From CADCVW01 sp035644935 (GTDB taxonomy: Bacteria > Pseudomonadota > Alphaproteobacteria > Sphingomonadales > Sphingomonadaceae), in the NCBI GenBank assembly GCA_035644935.1, contig DASQNO010000069.1, positions 1-41,909 of the forward strand: a stretch of DNA of 41,909 bases, written 5' to 3'. Made by a program: the position numbers and the translations under genes. Below, in pieces: positions 16,908-25,131 of this stretch. How positions within the stretch are numbered: position 1 is the first letter of the stretch; every line of letters begins with the position of its first letter. The notes under the pieces were generated by a model. That model was given only the letters and a program-made list of their open reading frames with translations. It did no database searches and had not been told where the DNA came from.

Positions 16908-17684
16908 ATGATCAAACTCTCCGACCACGAAGCCGGCACGCCCTTCGACGGCGACTATTCGGACGCGCTTGCCGCGCTTCAGGACCGCCTCGCGCGCATC
17001 CAGGTCGCGCACATCGTCCATCGCCGCCGCGCGATCGTGCTGTTCGAAGGCTGGGACGCCTCGGGGAAGGGCGGGACGATCCAGCGGCTGACGGCCGAGT
17101 GGGACCCGCGTTACTACGAAGTCCATCCGATCGCCGCGCCTACTGAAGTCGAACGCGCGCATCATTATCTCTGGCGCTTCTGGTCGCGGCTTCCCGCGAA
17201 CGGCGAGATCGCGGTGTTCGACCGCAGCTGGTACGGGCGCGTGCTGGTGGAGCGGGTCGAGGGCTTCGCGTCGGAGGCCGCATGGCGGCGCGCCTATGAC
17301 GAGATCAACGAGTTCGAGGCGCGTCAGCGGGACGACGGCACGACCATCGTCAAGCTGCTCCTGCACGTCACGCAGGAGACGCAGGACAAACGGCTGAAGG
17401 CGCGGCTGGAGCATCCTTGGAAACGGTGGAAGATCGCAGCGGAGGACTTTCGAAACCGCGAACGGCGCGGCGACTATCTCGCCGCCTACGCCGACATGTT
17501 CGCGCATACCGACACGCGCTGGGCGCCGTGGAAGGCGATCGACGGCAACAACAAGAAGGCGGCGCGCATCGCTGCGCTGACCCACATCGCCGACGCACTG
17601 GAAGCCGCGGTGCCGATGAAGCCGCCGGAACCCTCCGCCGAGGTGATGTCGCTGGCCGCGCGTGCCTTTGCGGGACAGGGATAA
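16908..17684 (+). CDS. ppk2: polyphosphate kinase 2 family protein
   Basis: Uses polyphosphate to phosphorylate nucleotides (or the reverse), in the cytosol. The product has 258 residues in a single P-loop kinase domain: Walker A in VLFEGWDASGKGGTIQRL (about 45-62), DPRYYEVHPIAAPTEVE, Walker B/lid segment AVFDRSWYGRVLVERVEG, and the C-terminal HTDTRWAPWKAIDGNNKKAAR typical of PPK2. Members differ in preference for NDP or NMP, and the subclass cannot be assigned by eye. It lies 100 bp downstream of aspS on the same strand, and ppk1/ppx are 7-9 kb away. Confidence 0.93.
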   Translation: MIKLSDHEAGTPFDGDYSDALAALQDRLARIQVAHIVHRRRAIVLFEGWDASGKGGTIQRLTAEWDPRYYEVHPIAAPTEVERAHHYLWRFWSRLPANGEIAVFDRSWYGRVLVERVEGFASEAAWRRAYDEINEFEARQRDDGTTIVKLLLHVTQETQDKRLKARLEHPWKRWKIAAEDFRNRERRGDYLAAYADMFAHTDTRWAPWKAIDGNNKKAARIAALTHIADALEAAVPMKPPEPSAEVMSLAARAFAGQG

Positions 17685-17747
17685 GCGGCGCCTCGACAAT
17701 GAGGACCCAGCGATGGTTGATGAGGTCTCAACCTTGTGAGAGCCCTC

Positions 17748-18143
17748 ATGCGCTTCGTCCTGATCCTGTCCGCAGTGCTCGCCGGCGCCGCCGCGCCCCT
17801 AGCGGCCCAGGTCGACGACGGTTTCGATGACCGCGGCTACGATCGCAACGACCGTACGCCCGACTGGAACTATCGTCGGGGCGAGTGGCCGGGAAAGGGC
17901 GCCTATTACGACGGCGGGCGCTACGGCCCGAGCGGGCTGCTGAACGATGGCGCGGCGTTGGACCCGTGGCTCGCCGAACCGTCAGCGGCGCGCGCCGTGC
18001 TGGCGGGACGCACGCCGATTATGGCGAACCGCTGGTTTAGGAAGCTCGCCGATCGCGATCGCGACGGGCGGCTGACGGACGGAGAGATCGAGGCCGCGCT
18101 CGCCGAAGTCAAAAACCGCGTCGCGTTGACGCCGGCGATTTAG
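17748..18143 (+). CDS. secreted single EF-hand protein
   Basis: A 131-residue protein with a signal peptide (MRFVLILSAVLAGAAAPLAA). A middle part rich in Asp, Gly, Arg and Tyr is followed by one canonical EF-hand loop at residues 102-113 (DRDRDGRLTDGE; ligands D102, D104, D106, E113, with G107 and L109 in place). It probably binds calcium in the periplasm. ATG at 17748 is preferred over an in-frame GTG at 17736 because the signal peptide starts cleanly and GAGAG lies six bases upstream. Its stop codon overlaps that of the convergent transglycosylase gene. Confidence 0.8.
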   Translation: MRFVLILSAVLAGAAAPLAAQVDDGFDDRGYDRNDRTPDWNYRRGEWPGKGAYYDGGRYGPSGLLNDGAALDPWLAEPSAARAVLAGRTPIMANRWFRKLADRDRDGRLTDGEIEAALAEVKNRVALTPAI

Positions 18144-20119
18144 CCGGGCCTGTTCTTGCCCAGGTACCAGCTCAGCCGGCCGTCCTCGCGGCCGCGGGCC
18201 CGCCCAGGGTTCATCGCGTCGTACACGACTGTATTCTCCAGCACCCGCTGCACATAGCCGCGCGTTTCGCTGAACGGGATGTCTTCGATCCACTTGACGA
18301 TGTCGGCGCCAGGCAGTCGCGGGTCGCCGTTCTCGCGCACCCACTTGCGAACGTTGCCCGCGCCGGCGTTATAACTCGCCGCCGCCAGCACCGCATTCCC
18401 GCCCCAGCTGCTCATCATCGACTGCAGGTACCAGCTGCCCATCTGGATGTTGTACTCGGGATCGCTGGTAAGACGGCCGAGATCATAGGTTAGTCCGAGC
18501 TTGCTCGCCGTTTCGCGTGCGGTCGCGGGCATCAACTGCATCATTCCGCGCGCGCCGACATGGCTCGTGGCGGCCCTGTCGAACGAGCTTTCCTGGCGGA
18601 TGATGCCGTTGGCGAAGGAGGCGAGATTGCTTTGGCCCGCGGGAATGCTGACCTCGGGGTAGCCGCCGCGCGTGTAGAAGGGGGTTCCGCTGTTGCGCGC
18701 GCTCCGCGCCACCCAAACACCCAGATCCTTTCGCCCGACCTGCATTGCCAAATTGGTCGCGAGCGCGCGCTCGGTCGGTGTTTTGGCCTGTTCCGCAAGA
18801 TGCCGGACGAACCGCGACTGGTCGTCCCAACGGCCCTGCTGCCCTAGCAGCCGGACGGCCTGAACCATGTCGCTGCGCGCAAACCGCTCGGCCTCGGGCT
18901 CGGTCGGCACGGGGGTTGCACCCGGCGCGGCGATGGTCCGTCCAAGCCGCTCGGCCGAAAGCTGCCCGTAGAAAAGCTCCGGATGCTCCGCTGCGCGCGC
19001 GAAGGCGGCGTTGGCGCGCTCGGCCTGTCCTGCCGCGCTCGCAGCGCGTCCGGCCCAGTATTTACCCTTGGTCAGAACCTGCGTCGACTGCCCGCCCAGG
19101 GCGTACTTCTCGAACATGTTCGCCGCGTCCGCCGGACGGCCGAGGTGGTGCAGCGCCGCGGTGCCCGCCAGCCATGTCAGCGAGGTATACTCATCCCGCT
19201 CGCCGACGCTCCTCGTGCTGACGATCGTGCCTGCGGGATAGGCGTCATCGACCTGACTGGCGATCCGGTAGGCCAACGACCAATTGCGGTCGGCCGCGGC
19301 GCCACGCGCGAACACGAGCAGCGTCTCGTACCACTTCTCGACGTCAAACGGCCGGTGCTCGAGCAGCCGGAACTGTCCCAGCAGGTTGCGCGCCTCGACG
19401 CTTCGCCCGCTGGCGCGCAGCCAGTTGGCGCGGTCGGCGAGCAGCCCGGCGTCGGTATTCGCGCGGGGTCCGAGCGCCAACACCCGACTTTCCGCGTCCG
19501 GAAGTTTGGTCTGCAGCGCGATGCGCGTGTCGAAGATCCCCCGGCGCGCCGGCGAGGCCCATGCCATCGCGCGGGTCGCAAGGCTCGTCTGCCGGTCGGC
19601 CAGCAACCGTTCCACGCGCGCGTCGTGGTCCGCTGTCGTCAAGACTCCCGCAAAGCGTCCCTGCAGCCGCGCCTCGTCCGTGACGGAAAGCCCGCTCGAC
19701 GCCCAGGCCGAGCGCGCGGCGACATTGGCCTCGTCGCGCCGACCGGCGGCGGCGAGTGCCTCGGCGTAGCGCGCCCAGCCGACCGCGGTCAGCGGCTTTC
19801 GACGGGTGAAGAAGCCGACCACGTCTGCCGGGTAAGCGCCATCGGCGGGGATGACGCGCTCGGCCGTCTTGCGCAGGGCGTCCTCACCCGGAAACCCGGG
19901 GTGAGCGGTTAGGAAGCGCGCATATTCGTTAAAGCTGTACGCATCACTCTGCCGCAGTCGGGTCCAGGTGGCCAAAGCCGTAGCGATCCCGCTGTTGTAG
20001 GAAGGCTGGGAGGAGGGCGGCGGTGTTACCGGGTAGGTCGGCGTTAGCGTCTGCGTCGCCGCGGCGACGGAGAGAACGAGTGTGGTGGCGATGATTTGAC
20101 TGACCATGGTGGACATCAT
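18140..20119 (-). CDS. slt: soluble lytic murein transglycosylase (Slt family)
   Basis: Cleaves the glycan backbone of peptidoglycan with formation of 1,6-anhydromuramic acid, in the periplasm. The product has 659 residues. It has a signal peptide (QIIATTLVLSVAAATQ), a long alpha-superhelical region (about 50-470), and a C-terminal SLT domain with catalytic E510 in IIRQESSFD, then SHVGARGMMQLMPATARETA and AASYNAGAGNVRKWV. The start at 20119 has AAGGGCGG upstream; ATGs at 20116 and 20107 are alternatives. It diverges from dapA and is convergent with the EF-hand gene, overlapping it by four bases. Confidence 0.95.
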   Translation of the reverse strand: MMSTMVSQIIATTLVLSVAAATQTLTPTYPVTPPPSSQPSYNSGIATALATWTRLRQSDAYSFNEYARFLTAHPGFPGEDALRKTAERVIPADGAYPADVVGFFTRRKPLTAVGWARYAEALAAAGRRDEANVAARSAWASSGLSVTDEARLQGRFAGVLTTADHDARVERLLADRQTSLATRAMAWASPARRGIFDTRIALQTKLPDAESRVLALGPRANTDAGLLADRANWLRASGRSVEARNLLGQFRLLEHRPFDVEKWYETLLVFARGAAADRNWSLAYRIASQVDDAYPAGTIVSTRSVGERDEYTSLTWLAGTAALHHLGRPADAANMFEKYALGGQSTQVLTKGKYWAGRAASAAGQAERANAAFARAAEHPELFYGQLSAERLGRTIAAPGATPVPTEPEAERFARSDMVQAVRLLGQQGRWDDQSRFVRHLAEQAKTPTERALATNLAMQVGRKDLGVWVARSARNSGTPFYTRGGYPEVSIPAGQSNLASFANGIIRQESSFDRAATSHVGARGMMQLMPATARETASKLGLTYDLGRLTSDPEYNIQMGSWYLQSMMSSWGGNAVLAAASYNAGAGNVRKWVRENGDPRLPGADIVKWIEDIPFSETRGYVQRVLENTVVYDAMNPGRARGREDGRLSWYLGKNRPG

Positions 20120-20211
20120 GAGCGTACCGCCCTTATCGGTTCGTGAACGGGTCGGATCGGACTTCGCCCGCAAGCCTATAGCCGCGCAACAACCAGGGTG
20201 AAGGAACAAGC

Positions 20212-21090
20212 ATGTTTTCCGGTTCGATCCCGGCCCTGGTGACTCCTTTCCGCAACGGTGCGGTGGATGAGGCGGCGTTCCGCGACTTTGTATCCTGGCA
20301 GGTCGCGGAGGGCAGTCACGGCCTGGTGCCGTGCGGCACGACGGGCGAGGTGCCGACGCTCAGCGCCAACGATCAGCATCGGCTGGTCGAAATCTGCATC
20401 GACGAGGCGGCGGGCCGCGTACCCGTGATCGCCGGCTGCGGGTCCAACAACACCGCGACGGCGCTCGAACACATGATCCACGCGCAGGTGGCGGGGGCCG
20501 CGGCGGCGCTGGTGGTGATGCCCTACTACAACCGCCCCAGCCAGGACGGCCTTTACGCGCATTTCGCCGCGCTGGCGGACGGCTGCGACCTCCCGATCAT
20601 CCTGTACAACGTGCCCGGCCGCACAGTTGCCGACATGGGCACGGCGACGATGGCGCGCGTGGCCGCGCTCCCCAGCGTCGTCGGGGTCAAGGACGCGACG
20701 GGCAACCTCGCGCGCGTCACCGAGCAGCGGCTCGCCTGCGGCGCCGACTTCTGCCAGCTTTCGGGCAACGACGACATGACGCTGGGCTTCATGGCGATGG
20801 GCGGGACCGGCTGCATCTCCGTCACCGCCAACGTCGCGCCGCGGCTCTGCGCCGACTTCCAGAACGCCTGCCTCGCCGGCGACTGGACAACCGCGCTGGG
20901 GCTGCAGGATCGCCTGTATCCGCTCCACGCCGCACTGTTCAGCGACGCCTCGCCCGGCCCCGCCAAGTACGCGTTGAACCGCCTGCGCCCGCACATGCCC
21001 GCCGAACTCCGCCTGCCGCTGACGCCGGCGTCGGAAGCGAGCCGGCGCGCGCTGGACGCCGCGCTGGCGCACGCGGGGCTCGCCGCCTGA
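20212..21090 (+). CDS. dapA: 4-hydroxy-tetrahydrodipicolinate synthase
   Basis: Condenses pyruvate with aspartate semialdehyde, the first dedicated step of lysine and diaminopimelate synthesis. The product has 292 residues. Family features are MFSGSIPALVTPFRNG at the start, VPCGTTGEVPTLSANDQ, LYNVPGRTVADMGTATMARV, the Schiff-base lysine K160 in VVGVKDATGNLARV, and FCQLSGNDDMTLGFMAMGG. An AAGGA site precedes the ATG. Its TGA overlaps the smpB start as TGATG, so the two are coupled. The gene diverges from slt, both being cell-wall related. Confidence 0.98.
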   Translation: MFSGSIPALVTPFRNGAVDEAAFRDFVSWQVAEGSHGLVPCGTTGEVPTLSANDQHRLVEICIDEAAGRVPVIAGCGSNNTATALEHMIHAQVAGAAAALVVMPYYNRPSQDGLYAHFAALADGCDLPIILYNVPGRTVADMGTATMARVAALPSVVGVKDATGNLARVTEQRLACGADFCQLSGNDDMTLGFMAMGGTGCISVTANVAPRLCADFQNACLAGDWTTALGLQDRLYPLHAALFSDASPGPAKYALNRLRPHMPAELRLPLTPASEASRRALDAALAHAGLAA

Positions 21091-21572
21091 TGGCGCGCCC
21101 GCACCATCCAGAATTCGCCAAGAAGAAGGTCGTCGCCGAGAACCGGCGGGCGCGGTACGATTACGCGATCGAGACGGTCTACGAGGCCGGCATCATGCTC
21201 ACCGGCACCGAGGTCAAGTCGCTGCGCTTCGGCGAAGGATCGATCGCCGAGTCCTACGCCGAGGTGAAGGGGGAGGAGGTGTGGCTGATCAACAGCAACA
21301 TTCCCGAATTCAGCCACGGCAACCGCCACAACCACGAACCCAAGCGGCCGCGCAAATTGCTGCTCCACGACCGCGAGATCGGCAAGATGTTCGGGGCCGT
21401 GGCGCGGCAGGGCATGACGCTCGTCCCACTTTCCATCTACTTTAACGGACGCGGGCGCGCCAAGGTGGAACTCGCCATTGCGCGCGGGCGCAAGGCGCAC
21501 GACAAGCGCGAGCATGAAAAGGAAAAGGACTGGAAGCGCGAGCAGGGCCGCCTCATGCGCGAGCTTGGCTGA
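21090..21572 (+). CDS. smpB: SsrA-binding protein
   Basis: Binds tmRNA and delivers it to stalled ribosomes in trans-translation. The product has 160 residues. It begins MARPHHPEFAKKKVVAENRR and has RYDYAIETVYEAGIMLTGTE, VKSLRFGEGSIAESYAEVKG, NSNIPEFSHGNRHNHEPKRP and a basic C-terminal tail (GRKAHDKREHEKEKDWKREQ), which becomes ordered on the ribosome in known structures. The ATG shares its first base with the last base of the dapA stop codon. Downstream, 30 bases separate it from a DUF2062 gene. Confidence 0.98.
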   Translation: MARPHHPEFAKKKVVAENRRARYDYAIETVYEAGIMLTGTEVKSLRFGEGSIAESYAEVKGEEVWLINSNIPEFSHGNRHNHEPKRPRKLLLHDREIGKMFGAVARQGMTLVPLSIYFNGRGRAKVELAIARGRKAHDKREHEKEKDWKREQGRLMRELG

Positions 21573-21602
21573 TCCCGCGCGCCGTCCGCCCGTGCTGACC
21601 CG

Positions 21603-22169
21603 ATGGTGATGATCCGCTTTTCCGGTTGGGCGCGGCGCAACCTGCCGACGCGCGAATCCTTCGAACGCATCCGCTGGTTGCGCCCGGTCGCGCACCGCGT
21701 GCTGCTGCCACAGCTGTGGCGCTTCCACCGCCGTTCCGTGCCCCGCGGCGTCGCGCTGGGCGTGCTGGTCGGCGTCATAGTGCCGTTCGGCCAGATCATC
21801 TTCGCCGCCTTGCTGGCCTTGCCGGCGCGCGCCAACGTGCCGGTCGCCGCGCTGACGACGTTCATCACCAACCCCTTCACCACACCGCCTTTGTGGATCG
21901 CCGGGTACTGGGTTGGGTCGTGGATGATGAAGGTCGATGCCCTGACGCCGGAAACCAGGCTTGAGTCGCACGTCGAGAGCAAGGTGCAGACCTGGTTGCA
22001 ATGGCTTCTCGTCGATGCGGGCCCCACGACGGCCGTCGGCCTGCTCGTCATCGCGGTGGTCGGCGCGGCCGTCGGCTACCTTTTGGCGAGCTTCGGCTGG
22101 CGCTGGTGGACGGCGCACAAGTGGCGTCACCGCCACGCCCGCCACGCCCACGCTCGCACGGCGGCATAG
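21603..22169 (+). CDS. DUF2062 membrane protein
   Basis: A 188-residue inner-membrane protein. A basic N-terminal part (RRNLPTRESFERIRWLRPVA) is followed by the DUF2062 core: RSVPRGVALGVLVGVIVPFG, AALTTFITNPFTTPPLWIAG, and a second hydrophobic segment near the end (TTAVGLLVIAVVGAAVGYLL), giving about three membrane segments. It ends in a His/Arg-rich cytoplasmic-looking tail. The biochemical function of the family is unknown. It lies between smpB and the cckA-like kinase, with only three bases before the latter. ATG at 21609 is an alternative start. Confidence 0.85.
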   Translation: MVMIRFSGWARRNLPTRESFERIRWLRPVAHRVLLPQLWRFHRRSVPRGVALGVLVGVIVPFGQIIFAALLALPARANVPVAALTTFITNPFTTPPLWIAGYWVGSWMMKVDALTPETRLESHVESKVQTWLQWLLVDAGPTTAVGLLVIAVVGAAVGYLLASFGWRWWTAHKWRHRHARHAHARTAA

Positions 22170-22172
22170 AGC

Positions 22173-24569
22173 ATGCGGCACGACCTTGTTCTTGCGGCGC
22201 CCCGCCCCCGCGCGCGCCTCAATGTCCGCGTCGGCTTTGTCGCGCTGGCCGGCTTCGTCGCCGCGGCCGTGATGCTCTGGCTCGCCGGCGACATCCGCTT
22301 CGCCATCGGCTTTTTGGCGACCTTTGCGGCGCTTTGCTCGCTCGTTCTGCTGCTGCCCCGATCGGGACCCGTCGACCTTGTCGTGGAGCCGGAACGCGAC
22401 CTAGCGCTGCTCGCCGCGGCGATCGAACCCGCCGCGGACGCAATGGCGGTGACCGACCGTTCCGGGCGTCTGGTCGCGGCGAACTCCCGTTATCGCGAGC
22501 TGTTTCGCGAAAGCCCGGCGCCGCAGCGCCTCAACGTCGCCGCGTCCGACGCGGACCGTCTCGATGCGGCGGCGCGCTTCGCCTGGCGCGACGGCGCTGC
22601 GACAACCCCTTTGCACGTAGCCGATATCGGCGCGCTGGATGTCGCCGTCACCCGCGCCGGCGCGCGAGCGGATCACCTTGTCTGGCGCGTCGCGCCGCCG
22701 CCGCCGCCTCCCGGACTGGCGGCCGCGCGGGAACTGGTCACGGGCGCGGCGGGAACGGCGCTGGCCGCTGAGAAGATCGGCGCGGCGCTGGTGAACGGCG
22801 ATGGGCGCCTGCTCGCCGCCAGTCCGGCGCTGGCCTCGCGCACCGCGACCGGAGAAACCGAATTCGCCCGCCTGCTCTCGCAGGGCGAAGATGCGCGGTT
22901 CCGATATGCCGCCGACGGGGCCGACGCCGCGCCCTTGCGCCTGCTGCAGATCCCTATCGACCCCGGCGAGACCACCGCCCCGTCGCTGTTCCTCTTGATC
23001 GAGGAGTTGGAGGTCATCGCCGGCGCCGGCTCCGCCGCCAATCTCCAGGCGCTGCTGCAGATCCTGCCTCTCGGCCTTGCGCTGGCGGACAGCGAAGGGC
23101 GGCTGCTGTTCTTCAACGACGCGTTCCGCGCCGCCGCCGGCATCGAAGCCGGCGCCAAGCCGGTCTTTCCCAGCGACCTTGTGGTCAAGGAGGACAAGGC
23201 CGCGGTCGCGGACGCGGTCCGCCGCTACGCCCGCGGCGGCTCGCTCCGGCACGCGCCCAAGGCGTCGTTGTCCAGCGACATCGCCGTGCATTTGAAGAGC
23301 CAGCCCGCCGAACCGGTGGCGCTGACCATCGCCGGTACGCGGGGGCTCGGCGACGCGGCCGTGCTGCTGCTGCTCAAGGACAATAGCGAGGAGGTCCGCC
23401 TCAAGGCGCAGGTCGCGCAGGCGACCAAGATGCAAGCGGTGGGGCAGCTCGCCGGCGGCGTCGCGCACGACTTCAACAATATCCTGACGGCGATCATCGG
23501 CCATTGCGACCTGATGATGATGCGACACACGCCCGGCGATAGCGATTATGACGACATCCAGCAGATCCGGAACAACGGCAACCGCGCGGCGGCGCTGACC
23601 CGGCAGCTGCTCGCCTTTTCGCGCCAGCAGACGCTGCGCCCACAGGTGCTGCAGCTGCCCGACGTCATCTCGGAGGTGTCGCACTTGCTGAAGCGGTTGC
23701 TGGGCGAGGAGGTTCGCCTCGTCGTCAAGCACGGCCGCAACCTTGGGGCGGTGCGCGCGGACCCCGGACAGCTCGAACAGGTCATCGTCAACCTGGCGGT
23801 GAACGCGCGTGACGCCATGGCGTCGGGACCGGGCGTGGGCACGCTGACCATCCAGACTTATCCGGTCACCGCAGACCAGGTCCGCGATCTTGGCAGCGAG
23901 ATCCTGCCGGTCGCCGCCTATACCGCGATCAGCGTCACCGACACCGGCGCGGGCATTCCCGCCGCGCTGCTGGGCAAGATATTCGAACCTTTTTTCACGA
24001 CCAAGGAGGTGGGCAAGGGCACGGGTCTCGGCCTGTCCACCGTCTACGGCATCGTCAAGCAGTCGGGCGGGTTCATCTTTGCGGACTCGCAGCTCGATGT
24101 CGGCACGACGTTCACGATCTATCTGCCCGTTCATTGGGAAGAGGCCCGCGCCGAACGCGCCAAGCCGCCTGCGCCGCCGCCTACCGAGCTTTGGGGACGC
24201 GGCACCGTGCTGCTGGTGGAGGACGAAGCCATGGTCCGCGCCGTAGCAGAACGCGCGCTGACACGGCAGGGCTACTTGGTGATCACCGCCTCGAACGGTG
24301 AGGAGGCGCTGGAAATCCTCGACCGCGGTGAAACCGTGGACCTGCTGATCTCCGACGTCGTGATGCCGATGATGGATGGGCCCGCCATGGTGCGCGAGGC
24401 GCGGCGTAGCCGCCCCGATCTCCCCGTCCTTTTCATGAGCGGCTATGCCGAGGAGCAGCTGCGCCGTTCGATCAGCATCGAGAACGTCTCCTTTCTACCG
24501 AAACCCTTTTCCGTTCAACAGCTTGCCGAGGCCGCACGCGACACGCTCACGTCCCGTTCACCCTTATGA
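22173..24569 (+). CDS. cckA: hybrid sensor histidine kinase, CckA type
   Basis: In alphaproteobacteria CckA phosphorylates CtrA and CpdR through ChpT and so controls the cell cycle. The product has 798 residues in CckA order: two membrane segments (about 19-38 and 43-62), two PAS-like regions (about 80-190 and 285-400), HisKA with H432 in AGGVAHDFNNILTAIIGHCD, an HATPase domain (NLAVNARDAM, DTGAGIPAALLGKIFEPFFT, GTGLGLSTVYGIVKQSGG), and a C-terminal receiver with D728 in LLISDVVMPMMDGPAMV. The dapA-smpB-DUF2062 context upstream is close-packed. Family assignment by architecture and the HDFNN motif is strong; orthology to Caulobacter CckA is inferred. Confidence 0.92.
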   Translation: MRHDLVLAAPRPRARLNVRVGFVALAGFVAAAVMLWLAGDIRFAIGFLATFAALCSLVLLLPRSGPVDLVVEPERDLALLAAAIEPAADAMAVTDRSGRLVAANSRYRELFRESPAPQRLNVAASDADRLDAAARFAWRDGAATTPLHVADIGALDVAVTRAGARADHLVWRVAPPPPPPGLAAARELVTGAAGTALAAEKIGAALVNGDGRLLAASPALASRTATGETEFARLLSQGEDARFRYAADGADAAPLRLLQIPIDPGETTAPSLFLLIEELEVIAGAGSAANLQALLQILPLGLALADSEGRLLFFNDAFRAAAGIEAGAKPVFPSDLVVKEDKAAVADAVRRYARGGSLRHAPKASLSSDIAVHLKSQPAEPVALTIAGTRGLGDAAVLLLLKDNSEEVRLKAQVAQATKMQAVGQLAGGVAHDFNNILTAIIGHCDLMMMRHTPGDSDYDDIQQIRNNGNRAAALTRQLLAFSRQQTLRPQVLQLPDVISEVSHLLKRLLGEEVRLVVKHGRNLGAVRADPGQLEQVIVNLAVNARDAMASGPGVGTLTIQTYPVTADQVRDLGSEILPVAAYTAISVTDTGAGIPAALLGKIFEPFFTTKEVGKGTGLGLSTVYGIVKQSGGFIFADSQLDVGTTFTIYLPVHWEEARAERAKPPAPPPTELWGRGTVLLVEDEAMVRAVAERALTRQGYLVITASNGEEALEILDRGETVDLLISDVVMPMMDGPAMVREARRSRPDLPVLFMSGYAEEQLRRSISIENVSFLPKPFSVQQLAEAARDTLTSRSPL

Positions 24570-24614
24570 TCTAAGTTGTTTTCTCCTCCGAAACGACCTC
24601 GTAAGGGCGCAAGA

Positions 24615-24977
24615 ATGGCATCGACGCACAATGTTCTGATTGTTGAGGACGAGCCGCTCATTTCGATGATGCTGGAAGACGTGCTCGAAGGACTGGGGCA
24701 CCGCGTTGTTGGCATCTGCGAGACTGTTGGAGAGGCACTGGTCCGGATTGAGGAGGGCGGCTTCGATCTCGCGATCCTCGACGTGAACCTCAAGGGCGAT
24801 CACGTATGGCCCGTCGCCGATCGCCTCCGCGAACTCGGCATTCGTCTGATCATCGCCACAGGCGGCCATGTCGACGAGCCGCCCGCCGTTCACGCCGCCG
24901 CGCCGCAGCTGTCCAAGCCCTATGCGCTGGACGCGGTGCCGCGCATCATCGACGAGGCAATGACGCCCGCGCTTTAG
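24615..24977 (+). CDS. single-domain response regulator (receiver only)
   Basis: A 120-residue receiver with no output domain. It has the acidic pair in VLIVEDEPLISMMLEDVLEG, phosphoacceptor D56 in LAILDVNLKGD, a Thr in IIATGGH, and the conserved lysine in LSKPYALDAV. TAAGGG lies upstream of the ATG at 24615. It follows the CckA-type kinase by 45 bases on the same strand. Stand-alone receivers often act as phosphate shuttles or sinks, or are allosteric effectors; a link to CckA is inferred from position only. Confidence 0.88.
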   Translation: MASTHNVLIVEDEPLISMMLEDVLEGLGHRVVGICETVGEALVRIEEGGFDLAILDVNLKGDHVWPVADRLRELGIRLIIATGGHVDEPPAVHAAAPQLSKPYALDAVPRIIDEAMTPAL

Positions 24978-25041
24978 GTACCCGTCGACCCTTCGCTGAT
25001 GCTTCCGCACAGCCGGCTCCAAGCTCCGCAAGATCGAAGCT

Positions 25042-25056
25042 GTTCCCCACTTGTTC
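25042..25056 (+). promoter_or_regulatory. LexA/SOS box of alphaproteobacterial type upstream of recA
   Basis: GTTC at 25042-25045 and GTTC at 25053-25056 are separated by seven bases, exactly the GTTC-N7-GTTC direct repeat bound by LexA in alphaproteobacteria. It lies 76 bases before the recA ATG, in a 154-bp gap after the receiver gene, which is a sensible place for repression of recA. Confidence 0.9.
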
Positions 25057-25131
25057 TATTGGCGCATAGTCGCTAATCGTCTAGCCAAGAGCTCAGCGCG
25101 ACGGGCGCGTGGCGGGCAGGGATCGAACGAC

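Noticed and set aside
14952..17699. A 915-codon minus-strand frame opposite aspS and ppk2
   Set aside because: It spans two genuine genes and their intergenic region in antisense; the translation is arginine/aspartate-rich with no domain.
20553..22181. A 542-codon minus-strand frame opposite dapA, smpB and DUF2062
   Set aside because: It crosses three genuine genes in antisense and changes composition at each; shadow.
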